Assembly: GCF_040802235.1 (NCBI RefSeq)
Contig: NC_133172.1
Span: forward strand, 60,209,613-60,273,612
Source of the DNA: Manis javanica
Taxonomy: Eukaryota; Chordata; Mammalia; Pholidota; Manidae
DNA length: 64,000 bases
Reading direction: 5' to 3'
Shown here piece by piece: positions 46,757 through 57,850 of the stretch. A model generated the notes under the pieces. That model was not told the origin of the DNA. It did no database searches and saw nothing but the letters and a program-made list of their open reading frames with translations. A program made the position numbers and the translations under genes. Every line of letters begins with the position of its first letter. Positions within the stretch are counted from its first letter, which is position 1.

Positions 46757-47169
46757 TGTTGGTGACTGTCCTGACTATATAGTTCCTGTGGATAAAATGA
46801 AAAGTTCCTGTGGCCAGGATTCTCACCTGGCCCTGGTTGGCTAGTTCACTACACGTGTGGGCAATGCATTGTTACTGACTCTATATAAAGAGCTCCACCC
46901 AGTGCTCTTTATATAGGGCGACATGGTGGCACAGCTGCAAGGCTGTAGGAGAGCAGAGGCTGGAGTGGTGGCAGCGCCGAGAACAGAGGACGGCTGTGCG
47001 GGCCAAGAGGCCCAGAGGCAGAGCCCAGCTTGCTGCGTGCACACTCGCTCTGAGTGAACGGGGTTCTAGTGAACTGCCATCATGGAAATAAAGTTGGGTA
47101 TAACCCTTTCACCCCAAGAACATTCACTGAATCGATAGTGAACTTAGTCGGGGCTGAAACCCATCGGCA
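46757..47169 (+). mobile_element. ERV LTR, copy B
   Basis: This roughly 410-base LTR-like unit starts TGTTGGTGACTGTCC and ends AACCCATCGGCA. It carries a TATA box (TATATAA, 46883-46889) and AATAAA (47087-47092). Just after it, TTTGGGGGC (near 47183-47191) resembles the first bases of a proline-tRNA primer-binding site, but the match breaks off quickly. No retroviral genes follow. It shares an ordered set of blocks with copy A. Confidence 0.75.
46881..46916. repeat. Perfect palindrome over LTR TATA box
   Basis: CTATATAAAGAGC (46881-46893) and GCTCTTTATATAG (46904-46916) are exact reverse complements around a ten-base spacer, so a TATATAA box faces both ways. Copy A lacks the second arm (it has GCTCTGAGCGAAG there). 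Confidence 0.9.
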
Positions 47170-48390
47170 AGATGGTTTCCTACTTTGGGGGCGCATTTTA
47201 CTCTGACCAATCGTTCATATGGATCAGTGGCAAAATGCCTGCCAAAGAGGATCGGCGCTGGTCCCCAGTAATGAAGAGCAGCCCGGATTCCGGAGCACGC
47301 GGTCTGGAGGCAGGTACAGCAGGTAACAGCCAAGGAGGCTGGGCCGTTCCGCAAGGCGAGCAGCCCTTCCCAAGGCGGAGCGGCCGTAGGGAGAGGGGCC
47401 CCGCACGCTCCCCAGCGCCACACGGAGCCCAGGTCGGTGCCACCTGGTGCCTCCCGGAGGCAGCAAAAGCCTTTCTCCTTTCCTCTCTTTCTAATGAAGA
47501 AAACCCCCAAAGGTGTTGCTCCCTCACTGCCTGGTAGGCTGAACCCTGTGATTCTCATCTTCAGCTGTCACCCCTGGGGGCTGGGGGTGCTGCTGACGTC
47601 TGGCAGGGAGCGACCAGGGGTGCTACACCCTGCAGGGCACAAAGCCCCCCCACCCCACAGAGAATTATCTGGCTCCAAGCCTCCCCAGTGCCGAGAAGGC
47701 AGAGCCCCAGCTTCAACCATTCCTGATTCACCCCACGTCCAGCCTGTGGCCCCTTCTAATAGCTCCTGGACCCCAGAGGGTACACGTAACTCACCGAGCA
47801 AATTAGATGGGACTCTGCCCGCCTTCTCTCAACCCAGCTGACACTGCCAACTTGGACAGCCAAGACTGGCCCACAGTAGCTGGCTTTCAGTTCAATTCAT
47901 GTGCCATTTTGCTTCAGCGATTGGATGGTACCACCACAGAGGGCTTCTGATTCCCTGAGAGGTGATGTCTGGTTAACCAGACGGGACTGCGTGAGCTCAC
48001 GTCCTGATCGCTGCCCACATGGACACGACACTAGGTGCCTTCACCTGAGCCATCTCGTTAACTCCTGAGAACACTCCCAGGCTGTTGCCTTCATCAAAAA
48101 GTTTTCCAGCTGGAATTTTTCTGCCTCTAATCGGCTCTCAAAAAACCCATTCTTGAACCACCACTGTAGTCTTATTGCCTTTTATAGGTCTTTAGAAGTT
48201 GCCATCAAACCCAACGAGTGTTTCCAGAAAGAAACTTCAAATATTAAATCTCTTAAAGGCCTATTATGCACAAGAAAATTCAGCTAATTTTGATAGGCTA
48301 TGGATAATAAGCAGAAGAGTAGCTTCTGAAAATTTAAATATGGTTGCTTCTTTTAATGATACATCCTCCTAAAAATATACAGAGACCACT
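47170..48390. other. Intergenic stretch, no gene
   Basis: The GC-rich first part carries overlapping frames on both strands (up to 144 codons at 47124-47558), none with a recognised domain. No clear repeat family beyond the flank of the LTR was seen. Confidence 0.55.
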
Positions 48391-48484
48391 TGATTGATTC
48401 TGCTCCAAAACCCTAATGAGGCAAAGGACAGGCGCAAACTCTTCATGGAACAGAAGCCTGGGACCAGCCTGGTACACAGGCTGC

Positions 48485-48560
48485 AGAGCTGGAAATGCTG
48501 CAAAACGGTGTCCCTAGTGAGAAGTCAGCCAGTCCCCTTGAGAGTCAGAGACCTCCAATG
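48485..48560 (+). repeat. Local repeat unit, copy 1
   Basis: CTGGAAATGC, TAGTGAGAAGTCAGCC and CCCCTTGAGAGTCAGAGACC recur at about 49551-49615 with around 80-85 percent identity by eye. The family is not recognised. Confidence 0.65.
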
Positions 48561-49544
48561 TGAGCCAAGCTCAGATGCTCCTCTGTCGGGACCTGTGTTC
48601 AGCGGGCCTGCGGTTAAGAATCTTTAAGAGAAGGCCTCTTTGAACACAGCTGTCAAAATTATGCTGGCTTGCCAGCGAAATTTTTAAAAAGCCTTATGAT
48701 TCCCACAGGTTGGCATTGGGGTCCATGAGCCCTCATCACTGTGGCCAGACCTCCTAGGAGAATCCTTTGTCTGGGAGGTTGATTGTGTGACACGTACAAT
48801 TGGCCAGCATCAAGAGGAAATGCAGTAAATGCTCTTTGCAGGCCGATCACATTTTCTCAAGCACAGACGAGGCGTGACAGTGATCTGTGACCCAACTCTG
48901 TCCTCCCCATAACGAGAGGCAGACCCCACGTGACCCTCCCCGCCACCCCCCCAGCACAGCTGAGCCAGAATTTCTGGACTCGCTGACTGAGAAAATCTTC
49001 CTCGCAGTAAATCTCTGCCAGAAATGTCTTGGGTTTATTTGAACTAATCTGTATTCCAGAACAATTCTGGGCAAGATTTGTCAGTAATGCTTTAATGAGT
49101 TACTGTGTGGCAAGTCCAGAGCTTAAAGAATCTCTTTTGCTACTAAGTAATATAATCAATTGGGTAGAATTCTTTGAAACTTCAGTTGATGTGGTGATTT
49201 GTCTCCTGGACGCAGCATTTCATGGCACTGAAATGTCAAGCTTTTCCTCCTTAGGAACGAACAACCATTCTCTTCGGACTTTGTAACTTCCTCAGACACC
49301 CCCACCTTGGGTCCTGGTTCTGAGAGGCTGGCGGCGGCCTCTAGCCAGGGCCTCTAAGCTCCGACAGCCCGCATTCTTACTGCACCCACCTCCACTGGTT
49401 TCCCGGCTTTTGTTCTGCCTTGGACTTAAAACATCCCTCAGGACAGTACCTTTCCTCCCAGTTACCCCACAGCATTGGCTTTTAACATGAGGCCCCAGGC
49501 CAGCAATGTCAGCATTCCCAGGCCCTGGGCGGCGCTGGGATCTG

Positions 49545-49620
49545 GGATCTGGAAATGCAGAACAATGTCCTTAGTGAGAAATCAGCCCGTCCCCTTGAGA
49601 GGCAGAGACCTCTCATCAGG
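49545..49620 (+). repeat. Local repeat unit, copy 2
   Basis: CTGGAAATGC, TAGTGAGAAATCAGCC and CCCCTTGAGAGGCAGAGACC match copy 1 about 1.06 kb upstream, in the same orientation. Confidence 0.65.
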
Positions 49621-49724
49621 GATCGGGGCTGGGGCCCCCAGCCTGTTTCAGCACGCTCTCCAGGGGCTGCTGGTCCTGCTCGCCGGTGAGAGCCGGGGAC
49701 TGGGGGTCGGACCAGTGTAAACCT

Positions 49725-51950
49725 AAGAGGCCCTGGGGACGGGTCACCACGCAGATTCCCGGCTCCTTTTTTCTAGATCCTGACCCAAGACACATGGGGC
49801 AGCGGCTGGGATCCTTGTCCTTGATTAATCCCCAGGTTATTTTTACATATTGTTTCCTGCACAGGGAAGCGCTGCACAGAGCAAGGGGACAGCACGGAGG
49901 AGTTCCTCACGCCGAGTCACTCAGGCCTGGGCTGGTCCTAAGGTAATTTAAAGGGAATTCATTCTTGATTACCCAGAACATGCGAGCGCTGGGATAGAGC
50001 GTGGCCCTGCCGGCCCTGTGAAGTCAGGAGCTCGCCCTCCAGCCCAAGGAGCTGTGCAGGAAGGGCCTTCACTCCACGACGCCGCGAATCACTTTGAATC
50101 AATTTGCTTCCTGTTCAAATGTACTTCAATAAAAAAATCATTTCAACTCTTAGGCCACAAAAGGATATCCAATCATTTAAAGCTTCCTGAACATTTCAGT
50201 TGATTAAAAAGTTTTTAAAGAGCATGGTAAATAATTTTACCAGGAGAAGTTATTCAATAGGAGATTATTTATTAAAAACTAGTAATTTATTCATTCATCT
50301 TTATTTTTGTGAAAGTGTATTCTTTTAATCTGGGCACATTTTTTCTCTATTCCCACAGCAGGTTGATAATTCTGTAATATATAAGTATTGAAATACAATT
50401 TCACTTGTGAGAGGAACAAGATTTTACTAATAGCAAAGATATCTGTAAAATTATATTTCAAAATAACTTTTGGAGGGTTTTAAGCATAGTTTCATACACT
50501 CAAAAAGAAATCATGCTTGCTGTTTTGAAAAAATAACAAGTTTCTCATTTATCTTTATTTTAGAATCATCCATCCTAAGGGAAATAAGGAATGCATGAAT
50601 TTTTTCCCTTCTCATTGGTAAAAAGGAAAGCATTTAATGCTTAGGCCCAAAGTCCAAGCATAAATATTTTATTTGGATAATTAAAAAAAAGAAAGAATTA
50701 TATCTGCAAAGACCCTGTTTCCATTGGTCATATTCACAGTACTGGGGGGTTCAGACCTCAACATATCTTGAACCCACAACACTGTGCCTCAGTTTCTCCC
50801 TTCCCCTCCCTGGGGCCACCACTGCAGAGGTGTAATGAGAGGCTCTCAGTGGCCCAGCATGGCCGGGTGTCTGCCCCTGGCCCGGTCCGGCTGGTGAGCA
50901 GTGCCCAGGCAGGACGGACAGTGAGCCTTGAGCAGAAGCCTCCCAGGTGGCGTCCCCGCCGCACACCTTCGCTGGAGTCCCAGGGGCGTTTGCAGTGCGG
51001 CCACGTGTCGCCCACACAGCGCAGGAGCGCATCCATCTGACCGCCCCCTGCTAGGCTCCTTAGAGCTTCTCAGACTTGGAAAGTGGTGCGGGGAAGTTCT
51101 TTATCTCCATTTCCGTGGCACCCATGTCGAGACCCAACCAGGCTTCCTTGCCCCTTGGAGCAGCTAGCTTCGGCACGGGCATACCCGCCTTGTCCTGACA
51201 CACGTCTCGGGCCGGCCTGGATCGGAGTTCGGGATCAGCGTCATGGCCCAGAAGCCCTGAGCCCCCTCTTCTCCCAGAACTCATTAACACATCCCAACTG
51301 TCTCTGGCTGATCGGCTTAGCACTTTATAACCAGCTTTTTTAAAGAAATCTTAACTAGTATGTCAAGGGTTGATTTGGCTTGGAGAAATGAAGGTTTCTT
51401 TTTTCATGACGAAGTAAACCGGGAATTAAATTAGGTCTAAAATTCATTTGAGGCTCTGACAACTTGCTTGCAGGAAGTAATTGTTCTGGTGCTGGCAACT
51501 TTGGTAATCAAAGAGACGCTTAAGAAAAACTGAGCATTGCAAAAGAAAGAGGGAAATAACAAATTTGAATTAACAATCCATACTCCCCAACATTTTGACA
51601 AATGTCAAACGTACAGCAAAGCTAAAAGAATTTCTCCACCAAGCACCTGTATTACCACCTGGATCGCACCATTAATGCACCTGCTTTAGCGTATCTCTAT
51701 TCCCTTTCCGTCCCTCTCTCCATCTGAGAGTTTTTAATTAGATGATTTCTGAATCACCCTAGGGACTCTTTGTAGGGAGTGTGCAGAGCAGGCTGTGAGC
51801 ACCCACTTTCCAAGCCCAGGAACACCCACTCCACCCCTCCACCCCCGTAATACTGTGCTTTATAATGAGAAATACATATTAGGTTTTGTTCCTTTTCTGG
51901 CACAGAGCTCCTAAGACCCTTGGAATTTCCTAAGTGATTAGAGCTATCAG
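49725..51950. other. Intergenic stretch, no gene
   Basis: It is AT-rich from about 50.1 to 50.7 kb and GC-richer at 50.75-51.25 kb. Overlapping frames of 79-93 codons on both strands in the GC-rich part are shadows of composition. No clear repeat was named. Confidence 0.55.
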
Positions 51951-51999
51951 GGTGTCCCAACACCTAAAACAAACCCCTTTCAACCAGAGCCAAGACTGC

Positions 52000-52605
52000 T
52001 GTGAGGTGGCCACTTTGGGAACGCACCTGGGGGCGGGGCTGGTTGCAGGGAACCAACCAGGATCGGAGGCTTGGCATATTTTTTCAGGCCCACCCACCAG
52101 ACTTCTGGGAACCGGGAAGGGCTTCAACCAGGTTGAATCCATCACCCACGGCCAGTGATTGAGTCAGTCACGCCTAAAGCCTCCATAAAAAACCAAAAGG
52201 ACAGAGTTCGGTGGGCTTCCGGTTGGTGAACACGTGCTTTGGGAAGCGTGGCAGCCTGGAGCCGGTGTGGAGGCTCCCGCCCTCTGCCCGTACCCTGTTC
52301 CCACCCGGCTGGTCTCTGGTAAGTGAAACGTCTCCTCTTGAGTTCTGGGAGCTGCTCTAGCAAAATGATGGAACCCCAGGAGGGGGACGTGGGAACCTCT
52401 GATCTGCAGCCGGTTGGTCAGAAGCACAGGTAGCAGCCTGGCCTTGCAGTCGGTGTCTGAAAGGAAGGAGAGAGTCTTGTGGGACTGAGCCCTTCACCTG
52501 TGGAACCTGATGCTGTCTCTGGGTAGATAGTGTCAGAACGGAACTGAATGGTAGGACACCCAGCTGATGTCGGGGAATGGCTTAGTGTGGAAAAACCCAC
52601 ACAGT
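52000..52605 (+). mobile_element. Ancient ERV-type LTR
   Basis: The sequence carries several blocks I know from an old mammalian LTR: CCTCCATAAAAAACCAAAAG, GAGTTCTGGGAGCTGCTCTA, GGGAACCTCTGATCTGCAGC, GGTCAGAAGCACAGGTAGCA, TCTTGTGGGACTGAGCCCTT, GTAGATAGTGTCAGAACGGA and TAGGACACCCAGCTGATGTC. It is diverged and the start is unclear. No internal genes follow. Confidence 0.75.
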
Positions 52606-52624
52606 GTAACTGGAATGTGTCCCC

Positions 52625-52890
52625 AGCCCAACTCCCATCTCTGCCTGGTAACCTCCTACTCAGCCTTTATCCCCTTTCAGACAAAACTAGCCTCAGTCAA
52701 TTTTCTCTCAAAGAGAGGGAGGGAGCCTCCTTCTCTCGTGATCCCTGAAGTGCTTTAAACGTGGCTTTATTTTAACACTTCCCACATTGTCCTCAGGTTC
52801 CCCCGCTGTCTGACCCTGGGGCCTCCCGGGACTGTGTCTTATTTATCTCCCAGTTCCCTTTGGTACCCATCGAGCAGTGCAGGTATGCAG
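52625..52890 (+). repeat. L2 LINE 3' end, sense
   Basis: The text with TTTCTCTCAAAGAGAGGGAG, a later TTATTTTAACACTTCCCACA and a TGTCTTATTTATCTCCCAGT run fits the sense L2 3' region. It directly follows the ancient LTR. Confidence 0.5.
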
Positions 52891-53849
52891 ATGTGAGGCA
52901 AATGGACCTCAGGGAAGCTAGCTGGAACCAAAATTAACTAAGAAACCCACTTCTAGGTAGACAAAACAGATCATGTCAGAATTTCTTATAAGGTCAAGCT
53001 GTCATGTCACTCCTGTTGTCCCTCCCATCAGTTGACCATCCTCAAAACACATACATGTTGCAGCTCTGGTTTGAAGCCCTAACTAACAGCAAGACTGGCC
53101 CCATCATTTGCAGGGCTCTGTGCAAAATGAAATGTGGGGTCTTTTGTTTAAAAGCTATGGAGAATTTCCAGATGGTGACAGAGCATTAAACCTGGCAGTG
53201 GGGCGGTGCTTCTGAGCACAGACGGGTCACACACCCATAAAGCCAGCCTAATGTCATTGCTTATGATCTGGGGAGTCATTTGACCCCCTCGCAAGCATCT
53301 GGAAAGGGGATGGCACTCTTCAGCTCGGGGGTTTGTTGTGCCCATGGGTGTGCAGTGCTTAGGGTGGGGCTTACACACACACTTAATGGGCGAGGGGAGA
53401 AAAGAGAGAGGGGTTGATGGGCCATGCAGTTGGGGCCCATCCCCGCTATCCACCTTGCAGGATGCCCTGCCCCACCCGGAGAGCAGTCCGCAGACCTCTA
53501 ACGGTGGCCAGCAGAGGGCAGCCTTGCGCCACTAAGGCCCCAGGACCAGGGCAAGTCCCCAGACTCCAGGAACTGCTTGGCAAGAAGCTATGGCAGGGAG
53601 CCTGAATAATTTACTCCTTATTCTCAAAACTAAAGCAAACAAAGACCCGAGAAGTGATACTAACCAGTGACCTTCAGCATGGGACTAGAATAATAAATGG
53701 ATTAAAGCAAAAGGCACACGACCCACATGGAATAGAGGCAGCATGAAGTAAGCATTTTCCTGGGACCCATAACCCAGCTCCCCCATGCTTTCCTGTCCCC
53801 AGAATGAGGAACTTCAGAGTCCGTCTGGCTTTCTCAAGACTGGAAACAG

Positions 53850-53970
53850 CAAGCACTTGATAGGCACTTTCCCATGCAGTATTCCATTTGATGTTCACAA
53901 TGACCCTAGACAGGTGCCTATTTATATGTATTCCTTTGTTTCTAATGAAAGAGTAAGTAACACTCCCAGA
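53850..53970 (-). repeat. MIR SINE, antisense
   Basis: AGCACTTGATAGGCACTTTC, then GATGTTCACAATGACCCTAG, then CTAATGAAAGAGTAAGTAAC fit reverse-complement MIR. Confidence 0.65.
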
Positions 53971-53984
53971 GGTATATCTAGGCC

Positions 53985-54025
53985 ATGCTGGCTCTCTTCT
54001 GCCCCAGGGCCTTTGCGTGTGGTAG

Positions 54026-54075
<50 letters not shown>

Positions 54076-54420
54076 AAATTTTTATTTTTATGCTCTACTC
54101 CTTACTTGTCAGACACCTATCTACACATAGTTACATCTCAGCTCAAGCATCACTTCATCAAGGAGACCTTTGCACATCTTGCAGACCTGCCAGGTATCCT
54201 TGCCTACTGCTTTTGTATCAGCCTGTCCTTACCTTTCAAAGTTCCTTTCACGGTGTATACGCACCTCTGTGTGGTCACCTGATTAGTATCTCTCCCTCAC
54301 TAGTCAGTAAGTACCAAGAAGACAGGAGCTCCCCATCTTGCTCACCATTTACTCTCTAAAATCCTGGACATTGCCTGGCACATGCCTGCAAATACATATT
54401 TGTTGAATGAATAAACTTTC
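53985..54420 (+). repeat. L2 LINE 3' end, sense, split by (TG)n
   Basis: The L2 signature CCAGGGCCTTTGCGTGTGG lies before the (TG)n tract. After it come TCAGCTCAAGCATCACTTCA, AAGGAGACCTTTGCACATC and the end ATTTGTTGAATGAATAAA near 54398-54416. The copy runs to its natural 3' end. Confidence 0.85.
54029..54074. repeat. (TG)n microsatellite
   Basis: Twenty-three uninterrupted TG units lie inside an L2 copy. The tract is likely length-variable. Confidence 0.95.
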
Positions 54421-54789
54421 CCAGCATCCTACCATGAGGAAGTGGCAGAGCTGACATTCAACCCAGATCATTGGACCCCTGGGTCCGTCCACTTCCCACT
54501 TTATCTTGTTGCCAAGTATGAGCAAATGTCAGTTATAAATAGGATAAAGAAAATCATTTGTTTCTTTTTCAATGATAGAACTTGGACTGTGTTACCATAC
54601 CATGTTTTCCTGAGCCCATACAAAAAACATGAGCCTGCCCCTCAGAGGCAAGCCTGTTTCTACTTCTTCTCTGCCTTGAAAACATTAATAAATAAAAAAG
54701 TTATAATAAATAGATGAACCACATAAAGAAGTTGTTGAAAGCTGCAGGCGGGGAGAAGCAGCATGCAGGATTCTTGAGTCCTGGGGACC

Positions 54790-54920
54790 AGAGGGTTCTA
54801 CAGGTCATCAGGTCCCCATCACCATGCCAAAGGTGGGCATGGAAGCACAGAAAGACTCAGTGACCTCACCAAAACCACACAGCTCGTTAGTCCAACGTGC
54901 ATCTCCTGTTCCCAGATGTA
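54790..54920 (-). repeat. MIR-like SINE, antisense, degraded
   Basis: GTGACCTCACCAAAACCACA and CAGCTCGTTAGTCCAACGTG resemble the reverse-complement MIR end part. Confidence 0.5.
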
Positions 54921-55264
54921 GGGTCTTTCCTGCGTCTGTCCCTGCAGCCTAAGCTTGTAGCACATGTCTCTTCGGTAGCCCAAGAAGCTGCTTATGTTAT
55001 TAAGCCCTATATGCCGTGCCACCTCCTTCTTGACCCAGGGAAGGACTATTACTGTCTCATTTTGGGGTTCCCCTGACTAAGGTTTCTGGTGTAAGTATGT
55101 GAGACGTGAAAGAAACCCTTATCAGGGAAGTGAAACGTGAGACAGAAGGGAAGGCAGCCACTAAAGGGTGCTTTTCCAGCCAGCTACCACCATGGCACCT
55201 GGAGCTTGGCCCCTTGGGGCACTCTGGGACCCAGTCCAGGGCACACCTCAAGAGTTACCCCCAG

Positions 55265-55495
55265 GGCATTATGATTGGCACACATAATGTGGGTGGGTCA
55301 CAGGGAAGGCAGTGTAACACAGAGAAGACAAGTAGTGACTCTGTAGCATCTTACTACGCTGATGGACAGTGACTGCAGTGGGGTGGGGGTGGGGCTCAAT
55401 AATATGGGTGAACGTAGTAAACACAAGTTGCGCATGTGAAACCTTCATAAGATTGTATATATATCAATGATACCTTAATAAAAAATTGTTATCCC
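55265..55495 (+). mobile_element. L1-like 3' tail, sense
   Basis: ATCTTACTACGCTGATGGAC, AATAATATGGGTGAACGTAG, CATGTGAAACCTTCATAAGA and GATACCTTAATAAAAAATTG form a compact 3' tail ending in A-rich sequence. It is better preserved than the other repeats here. The body of the element is missing, so it is 5'-truncated. Confidence 0.65.
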
Positions 55496-55729
55496 CCAGG
55501 GAGTAGGAAGGCTGGGATATTTATATACCAGCTGCTGTCAGCCATTGGTCGAGAGCTGCTGGGGTGGAGGGATGGGCATGATGGGGTGTTAATACTGGCC
55601 CTGATGACAGCACAGGTCCCCATGACAAGAAAAAGCTCTCAAAGGGACATGGGTGCTGGCATCAGAGGTCAGGCTGGCATTTACTAAGGTGGCAAAGGTG
55701 GGGGACATGGGCAGGGCACTAGAGGAATA

Positions 55730-56200
55730 GAACAGTGTCCCCCCAAAAGGTATGTGGGAGTCCTAACCTCCAGTACCTGGGAGTGTGGCCTTATTCAGAA
55801 ACAGGGTCTTTGCAAACGTAGTAAATTAGGGTGAGATCCTGCTAGAGAAGGGTGGGCTGAATCCAGCGCCTGGGGCCTTCCGGGGGTAAATCTGGACACA
55901 GACACAGAACCGGGGGGAAATCTGGACACAGACACAGAACCGCCGGTAGGGAGGCCACGTGGAGACGGAGGCAAAGGTGGGGATGATGCTCCGTGAGCCA
56001 CAGAATGCCCAGGAGGGCCAGCAGCCCCCGGGAGCTGGGAGAGGCAAAGCAGGTTCTCCCGTAGAGGTTCCAGGGGGAGTGCGGCCCTGCTGACACTGGG
56101 ATTTTAGCTTCTCAGCCTCCAGAGTATGTGAGAATAAATTCCTGTTGTAGGTTGGGCAGTTTGCGGCACTTCAGTGCAGCAGCCCTGGGAAACAAATACA
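55730..56200 (+). mobile_element. ERVL-MaLR (MLT1-like) LTR
   Basis: The order is typical: GTGTCCCCCCAAAAGG, GTCCTAACCTCCAGTACCTG, CAGGGTCTTTGCAAACGTAG, TCTGGACACAGACACAGAAC, then TCAGCCTCCAGAGTATGTG, AATAAATTCCTGTTGT and GCAGCAGCCCTGGGAAAC. It carries an internal 30-base tandem duplication (units at 55888 and 55918). Confidence 0.85.
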
Positions 56201-56204
56201 GGCC

Positions 56205-57190
56205 CCAGAGCATGACTGGCAGCCACAGATGACTACCGTCCCCACAGTGCCTAGGGAGTGGGGACATTCAGGGCACAGCCACACACCTTGCAGATGGCAG
56301 AGCCAAGGCTGATTCAGGTGTGCCCGCCCCTCCGGCGCTGGGGGAGTTTTCCTCTTCTCCAATCAGCTCTTCCCCAGCTTTTGAGAACAGCCCCTCACCT
56401 CCCAGGGGGCCCTCACCTTCTCCCCCTCTGCACTGTCAGCAGCTGCTGGATAGAGGGGCCACAGGGACAGTCCCAGAGTGGCACGGCCCCCGGGAAACTC
56501 TCAGCGGGTCTAGTCCAGTTCAGGGGGCTGTGAAGAGCCTCCGTGAGCCCTGCCAGCCTGCTTCGATCCCCTTCTTGACTTCATCCGACCCGACCCTCCC
56601 GCACTCTGCTCCTACAGATCACGCACTTGCCTATTATGGGATGGTATGGCCCACTGGCTCCTGGGAATGGGGGCTCTGCCCTTATGAAAGGGCGAGCCTG
56701 AGGGTCATGGCCTGGCTGTTGCCCCCCACCTGCCAGGTCAGATCGCACTTCAGCACGAGAGATCCTGGTGTATTGCTAGGAACCTCCATCTCTGAGTCTC
56801 CAGAAGGCATCAGCAGCCTGGATGGAGGGGGAGTCCTCCTAACCAGCCCACAGGATGGAAGTTTTGGGGTCGCTGGATTTGGGGGGCAGTTGCCCTCGGG
56901 GACAGCAAGGGCCGGGGCAGGGAGGAATCGTGCTTCCCCACCTACAGGGAAGCAGAGCGAAAGGCGAGTTTGTATCTTTATTTTGTACACTGGTAGGCTT
57001 TTATAATGGACGCGTTCATGCGTTACTTCTAGAATCAATTTATTTATTTGTATCTGTTGAACTCCGCAACATGCTCCGTGACCCGTATCCCCACCTCTCC
57101 TGCTGTTCTCCGGTGGTGACGGAGCTGCAGTGATTAGCAGGGAAAGGGACACTGACAGGGGTTCCAGAATAACCAAGAATCTACATTTCA
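56205..57190. other. Intergenic stretch with long open frame
   Basis: A 228-codon + frame (56320-57006) is the longest in the window, and a 169-codon minus frame overlaps it. The protein is Pro/Ser-rich at its start and has no recognised domain, and the DNA is GC-rich. It is treated as non-coding unless transcripts show otherwise. Confidence 0.5.
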
Positions 57191-57194
57191 AACG

Positions 57195-57850
57195 TGCATC
57201 TGGCAGGGCAGCCGGGCCTCAGGGGCAGCACGGCACCAGAAGGGCTGTCAGGTTCACACCCCAAGCGCGCCCACGTGGGGACCTGCTTAGGGCCTGGCGC
57301 GTGGCCGCGCGCTCACACTCCTAGGTGGTCACGCGGTCCGGTTCAGCCAACGGGAGGTGATAGCGCGCCAGCGGTGAGGCGCATGCATGACCTCGCGTGA
57401 CCCCAAACAGGCACGTGCACAGCAGGCGCAGTGAGAGCCCAGCCCAGGGGGAAGGCCTGTCGCCCCAACTCTCTGGGTGAGTCCGCCAGGCAGCCGGCTT
57501 CGGCGCTGCGGGGACCGCTCCGCGCCTCCAAAACACCGAGCGCAAGGAGGACGAGGGCTTGGGGGGCCTGCAGGCACCTTGCTATGTTGTGGGAGGACGC
57601 AGGACAGCAAAGACTGAGCCGTGCCGTGCACCAGGCGTCAGTGGGCCGGGCGGAGGGCCTGCGAACTTCGCAGGACAATCAGGGGACGGGAGACCTTGCT
57701 AAAAATGGCATCGACCCAGAATACACAAGGGAAGCCGCGAAGACCAGCACGGGTGTGAGCACCCGCAGACCATCTCGCCAGGCCGGCCGTAGCGCTGGCA
57801 CGGCCGCCGCCCACAGGACGCTGCAGCTTTTCTTAACGTCACAAAAATTC
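57195..57850. promoter_or_regulatory. Orphan CpG island
   Basis: About 60 CpG dinucleotides occur in roughly 650 bases of GC-rich DNA, comparable to the HSBP1 promoter, yet no known gene starts here. It contains a CACGTG E-box (57272-57277) and an NRF1-like GCGCATGC (57379-57386). Frames of 206 codons (+, 57431-58051) and 111 codons (-, 57343-57678) are unrecognised. It may be a promoter of a non-coding RNA or a distal regulatory element; a biased GC-rich patch is the alternative. Confidence 0.65.

Noticed and set aside
47183-47200. Proline-tRNA primer-binding site after LTR copy B
   Set aside because: Only about nine bases fit before the match breaks off, so it is not claimed as a feature; no retroviral genes follow.
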